64,000 bases of DNA from Acetivibrio mesophilus (lineage in GTDB: Bacteria > Bacillota > Clostridia > Acetivibrionales > Acetivibrionaceae): contig NZ_RLII01000009.1 in NCBI RefSeq assembly GCF_004102745.1, forward strand, positions 49,653 to 113,652. The letters are read 5' to 3'. Below are positions 61,187 to 64,000 of this stretch, in pieces; position 1 is the first letter of the stretch; the number at the start of each line of letters is the position of its first letter. The notes below the pieces were generated by a model. It did not search any database. It was not told the origin of the DNA and saw only the letters and a list, made by a program, of their open reading frames with translations. The translations under genes were made by a program, and so were the position numbers.

Positions 61187-63316
61187 TTAAAAAGTAAATG
61201 TTGCAGTATATGTCACATCATCAAAATCCCATCTTTTATCATCTTTCCATTGTTCACGAAATGCTTCAAACATACCTTTCTTATCAGAAAATTCAATTGT
61301 GTAGGTTGCTGTCAGTTCATGAGCTTTTTTATCTTGATAATAAGGGTTAAAGCCTGTAACCCACCACTTTTCTATTTCTTGGCCTTTAGGATCATCTCTC
61401 TTTGGATCATAAGATATTATTTTCTCACCTTCATATTCCACTTCTAATGTCATCGGCATAGAAAGATCTTTGTCTATAAGCCAATGCTCTATCTGTATTC
61501 CAAATAGCTCGAATCTTTTGTATATACCTAATTCTGCCCCTGCACCTAAGTTCAAATAATCGCCTTTCCACACCCAAACCGTGTAATCCTGACCATTATA
61601 GGAAAAGTCAAATTTTTCTTTACTCATACTAGTAGCTAAATCAAACACCATATCATAAAAGTCATTATATCCCACAATCGAGATACTCTGCAATGAATTG
61701 TTTTGTCTAGCATGGTAATTTCCACTTTGATCCCTATAAAATCCAAAAATCCAAGGTAATCCTCTTTCTTGCGTTTGCTCTACATACCACTTATATATAG
61801 GTGTATTTTTATATATAGATGCCACCATATCATCCCATGCATCACCGCTATCTGGCCAAACTATATTATCAAAGCAGTCTGAAATCCAATCCACGCCTGG
61901 TATCTTTCTGATAATACCATTCAGATTAATTCCTAAAGCATTGCCAATTGAATCGATAAAGTTGACACCTTCTTTGCAGTGGCCGGTTGGGTCAATATAC
62001 TTTATCGGGTTATTGGCAACATAGGTATATAAATTGAGTCCGTCACCTCTAAAGGAGTCTTCCTGCATAAACCTTCCAATGCTTGGGTTATAGTACCTTG
62101 CTCTTAAGTAATATTGGTGAGTAACTGGATCATGCAGTTCTCCCGAATATTTGAATCTGTTATCTACAGTCTCAACGCAGTCCGATATATTACCAAAAGC
62201 ATCATAACTGTATCTGTTTACTACTTCTCCCATTCCATCGGTAAGAGCGGTAATGTCTCCGTGGGCATTATGGATATAATAGTAAGCATCCTTATTGCTA
62301 TCCTCTTTCTGCAATATTGTATGACCCCGGACTATCCTATCTTTTAATCCCCAATCCTCATCCACTTCACATGCTATGCTGCTTCCGCTATATACATACC
62401 TGTTATATTTTCCGTTTTCTATCGATATTGATCTCAAATTCTCCGCATCATATATATTCTCCATATATGTTCCGTCAGGATTCTTTACGTGGGTCAGTCG
62501 GTCAAATCCATCATAGCCGTATAGTTTATTTAATTGCCCTTCTTTCTCTCTTATGAGATTTCCTCTCTCGTCATACTCATATTCTGTTGTTAATCCATTC
62601 TTAATCCTTTGGATTAATCTATTACAATTATCATACTCATAGTGCTCCAATATGTCGCCAAATTCCCTCTTAAGTCTATTGCCGTTGGCATCATAGGTAA
62701 ATCTCTCTTTAACCTGCCCCGGGTATATTACCTCCTCCAGGCGGTTTAATGCATCGTAGCTGTAGGCTGTGACTTTGTCATTCTCCTCCTTCAGTATCTG
62801 ATTGCCGTTTCCGTCATAGGCATACCTGTACATAAACATTTCTTTGCCTGACGGGTCTATATTTAGAAGTCTTGTTATATTCTTATCCAAGTTGTATTCA
62901 TACTTTGCAGAATCTTTTCCCCCATTTGATACTGCCGTTAGCCTGCCAAGCATATCGTATGTATACTCCACGGGAGTTCCGCTTATATCGGTAAGCTTCG
63001 ATATGCGTCCATTTTTATTATAGTCATATTGCAGTACCTTTTGGCCGTTGGTTGCCTTACTTTTTAGTCTTCCTGCCGGAGTATATGTATAGGTATGTAT
63101 GGTAGTACCGCTTATTGATGCCGCGAGACTTCCATCAATATTGTACTCATATTTTTCCAACTGTCCTTCTTCTTCCCAACGGCTGGTAATATTATTGTCT
63201 GCATTGTAGGTGTAATAAGTGCTGCGTCCGTCTTTTCCTGTCCTTTGCACCATTCTTCCCTGCCTGTCATATTTGAAGGTTATTCTCATTCCCACAGGGT
63301 CTATTATTTCAGACAA
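61187..63316 (-). CDS. 5'-truncated Rhs/YD-repeat protein with DUF4474-like tip
   Basis: The open frame has 709 codons from a TTG. YD repeats fill residues 1 to about 430, followed by the core signature Y-Y-L-R-A-R-Y-Y-N-P-S-I-G-R-F-M-Q-E-D and Y-I-D-P-T-G-H-C near residue 442. The tip (about 445-709) contains V-W-V-W-K-G-D-Y, G-A-E-L-G-I-Y and W-W-V-T-G-F-N-P, which I recall as DUF4474 features. The frame continues upstream without a start to about 63462 (D-Y-D-Y-A-G-N-F-I-S-T-T-D-G), and the I-T-E-P-D-G segment further up is in another frame. The gene has thus lost its 5' part. It is nearly identical to the other Rhs ORF over the core. Confidence 0.83.
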   Translation of the reverse strand: MSEIIDPVGMRITFKYDRQGRMVQRTGKDGRSTYYTYNADNNITSRWEEEGQLEKYEYNIDGSLAASISGTTIHTYTYTPAGRLKSKATNGQKVLQYDYNKNGRISKLTDISGTPVEYTYDMLGRLTAVSNGGKDSAKYEYNLDKNITRLLNIDPSGKEMFMYRYAYDGNGNQILKEENDKVTAYSYDALNRLEEVIYPGQVKERFTYDANGNRLKREFGDILEHYEYDNCNRLIQRIKNGLTTEYEYDERGNLIREKEGQLNKLYGYDGFDRLTHVKNPDGTYMENIYDAENLRSISIENGKYNRYVYSGSSIACEVDEDWGLKDRIVRGHTILQKEDSNKDAYYYIHNAHGDITALTDGMGEVVNRYSYDAFGNISDCVETVDNRFKYSGELHDPVTHQYYLRARYYNPSIGRFMQEDSFRGDGLNLYTYVANNPIKYIDPTGHCKEGVNFIDSIGNALGINLNGIIRKIPGVDWISDCFDNIVWPDSGDAWDDMVASIYKNTPIYKWYVEQTQERGLPWIFGFYRDQSGNYHARQNNSLQSISIVGYNDFYDMVFDLATSMSKEKFDFSYNGQDYTVWVWKGDYLNLGAGAELGIYKRFELFGIQIEHWLIDKDLSMPMTLEVEYEGEKIISYDPKRDDPKGQEIEKWWVTGFNPYYQDKKAHELTATYTIEFSDKKGMFEAFREQWKDDKRWDFDDVTYTATFTF

Positions 63317-63462
63317 AAGGTTTAAGCTGTTGTATGTGTATCGGGTGGTATTTCCGTTGCCGTCGGTAGTGGATATGAAGTTTCCTGCGTAGTCATAATC
63401 AGCTGGTTCCGTCGGGCTCTGTGATTTTTGCAGGTAATCTTCCGTATGAAGCTGTCTGCTCT
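63317..63462 (-). pseudogene. Frameshifted upstream continuation of the Rhs core
   Basis: The minus strand still encodes Rhs text (D-Y-D-Y-A-G-N-F, then N-T-T-R-Y-T-Y-N-S-L-N-L-L) in frame with the ORF below. Upstream, I-T-E-P-D-G-T-S is in a different frame. Compared with the other Rhs copy (I-T-E-P-D-G-I-N-T-K-Y-D-Y-D-Y-A-G-N), several codons are deleted out of frame. No start codon is present. Confidence 0.65.
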
Positions 63463-63521
63463 AATCACACTTTATCGAGTGTTGCAAAATTTAGAAACCT
63501 CTTTAAATTTCATATTTCTCT

Positions 63522-64000
63522 TTACTTGACCTCACTTCTGTAAATCTCTCCCGTATATGCATCAATTTCTAAATAATATGCCCTTTTGGTATTTTCATTA
63601 TAAAAGCTAACATTCCAAATTTCTTTCTCATTCTTATCAATACTAGTCGCAGACAACCACGCTGTGGTGAAATTAAAATCATTATCTTGCGTAAAATTCT
63701 TCCTGGCTATATCAATAACATTTATACTATCTACAGACCACTTATCGATATTGATATCACCCGGAACGATTTTTGAATTTCGTTCCTGATTAATAATACG
63801 CAAAATTTTATTCTTTTTAGTATCAATTTCTACTGTAATTATGTTCGGTACACCATTTTTATCCTTATTATCATCTTTATACCATATCTCAACTTTTCCT
63901 TCAAGATTTTCGTCTAGTGTCATATTGATTTTTCCTACGTAATAAGTCCGTTTACCCCAATATTCATCAACATAAGAATTGGATAATTTAATTAGTTCCT
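63522..64000 (-). CDS. PepSY-like protein, N-terminus beyond window
   Basis: The frame is open from the right edge to the stop at 63522. An internal ATG at 63923 is not the start, because the frame continues upstream (E-L-I-K-L-S-N-S-Y-V-D-E-Y-W-G-K-R-T-Y-Y-V-G-K-I-N-M). At least 158 residues are present. The part A-W-L-S-A-T-S-I-D-K-N-E-K-E-I-W-N-V-S-F, with the ending Y-Y-L-E-I-D-A-Y-T-G-E-I-Y, is typical of PepSY domains, which often sit in secreted inhibitors or sensor proteins. It lies upstream of the truncated Rhs region and is not obviously part of it. Confidence 0.7.
   Translation of the reverse strand, partial: ELIKLSNSYVDEYWGKRTYYVGKINMTLDENLEGKVEIWYKDDNKDKNGVPNIITVEIDTKKNKILRIINQERNSKIVPGDINIDKWSVDSINVIDIARKNFTQDNDFNFTTAWLSATSIDKNEKEIWNVSFYNENTKRAYYLEIDAYTGEIYRSEVK

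Larger units (their letters stand above)
58476..61612. repeat. Three tandem units of half-terminator, DUF5104 lipoprotein and Rhs tip
   Basis: Unit boundaries are near 58476, 59525 and 60570, with periods of about 1,049 and 1,045 bp. Each unit begins with TTTAAAAATCCATGTCAGTC and ends at AAGTCAAATT inside the toxin tip. The third, most upstream tip is joined to a long Rhs ORF, while the other two are orphan tips. The breakpoint inside the tip is identical in both duplicates. Confidence 0.85.

Noticed and set aside
1..64000. CRISPR array, rRNA or tRNA genes
   Set aside because: No regularly spaced short direct repeats and no rRNA or complete tRNA structure were seen. The only tandem repeats are the protein repeats at 1-2353 and the Rhs units.

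Overview
The window looks like a chromosomal segment of a cellulolytic, thermophilic clostridium of the Acetivibrio (Clostridium) thermocellus type. The evidence is a dockerin-bearing GH9-CBM3c cellulase (CelN-like), a non-cellulosomal GH9-CBM3c-CBM3b cellulase (CelI-like), a dockerin-bearing CBM35-GH26 mannanase, an SLH-anchored glycosidase, a HydF maturase, and low-GC firmicute gene signals (strong GGAGG ribosome binding sites, hairpin plus T-run terminators). The species is inferred from recalled gene order and domain architecture, not from a database search. Most genes lie on the minus strand.

Layout from left to right. 1-5.8 kb: secreted and surface proteins, namely a large repeat protein cut by the window edge, a small secreted charged protein and a GHL10-FN3-SLH surface enzyme. 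5.9-8.4 kb: B12-dependent ribonucleotide reductase behind two NrdR boxes. 8.5-12.5 kb: two paralogous DUF4015 putative glycosidases and a lipoprotein. 12.6-20.9 kb: a glucuronoyl-esterase-like gene remnant, an XRE/S24-like regulator, celN, hydF, a DUF2935 gene and celI. 21-23.4 kb: chemoreceptor and CheW. 24-27.7 kb: MATE transporter and two radical SAM enzymes. 27.8-31 kb: hybrid cluster protein, a ferredoxin-like partner and a divergent Crp/Fnr regulator around one palindromic operator. 31-33.7 kb: a TetM-like ribosomal GTPase fused to a YacP/Rae1 (NYN) nuclease domain. 34-38.4 kb: the GH26 mannanase, MscL and two nucleotidyltransferases. 38.4-46.6 kb: a complete biotin operon (bioB-D-F-H-C-A, transcribed leftward under a BirA-type operator) followed by pabB and pabC. 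46.8-49.2 kb: two PII-like proteins downstream of a DUF1538 membrane protein. 50-53.6 kb: ferritin, an AraC fragment, a formate/nitrite-family channel and a MarR-controlled flavin/PNPOx operon. 53.7-63.5 kb: a decayed and rearranged polymorphic-toxin (Rhs) region. 63.5 kb to the edge: a partial PepSY-like gene.

Two things stand out. First, the Rhs region holds a three-fold tandem duplication, with a period of about 1,045-1,049 bp, of a toxin-tip segment (DUF4474-like) plus a DUF5104-type lipoprotein, which is a good candidate toxin/immunity pair. Nearby is a second module of orphan tips with two paralogous three-helix membrane proteins. Both long Rhs ORFs lack their 5' ends. Second, a conserved element of about 60 bp occurs four times. 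Each copy lies just behind the T-run of a different intrinsic terminator and always in the same orientation relative to it. This looks like a small terminator-targeting mobile element. The GTPase-Rae1 fusion is a third item worth following up.
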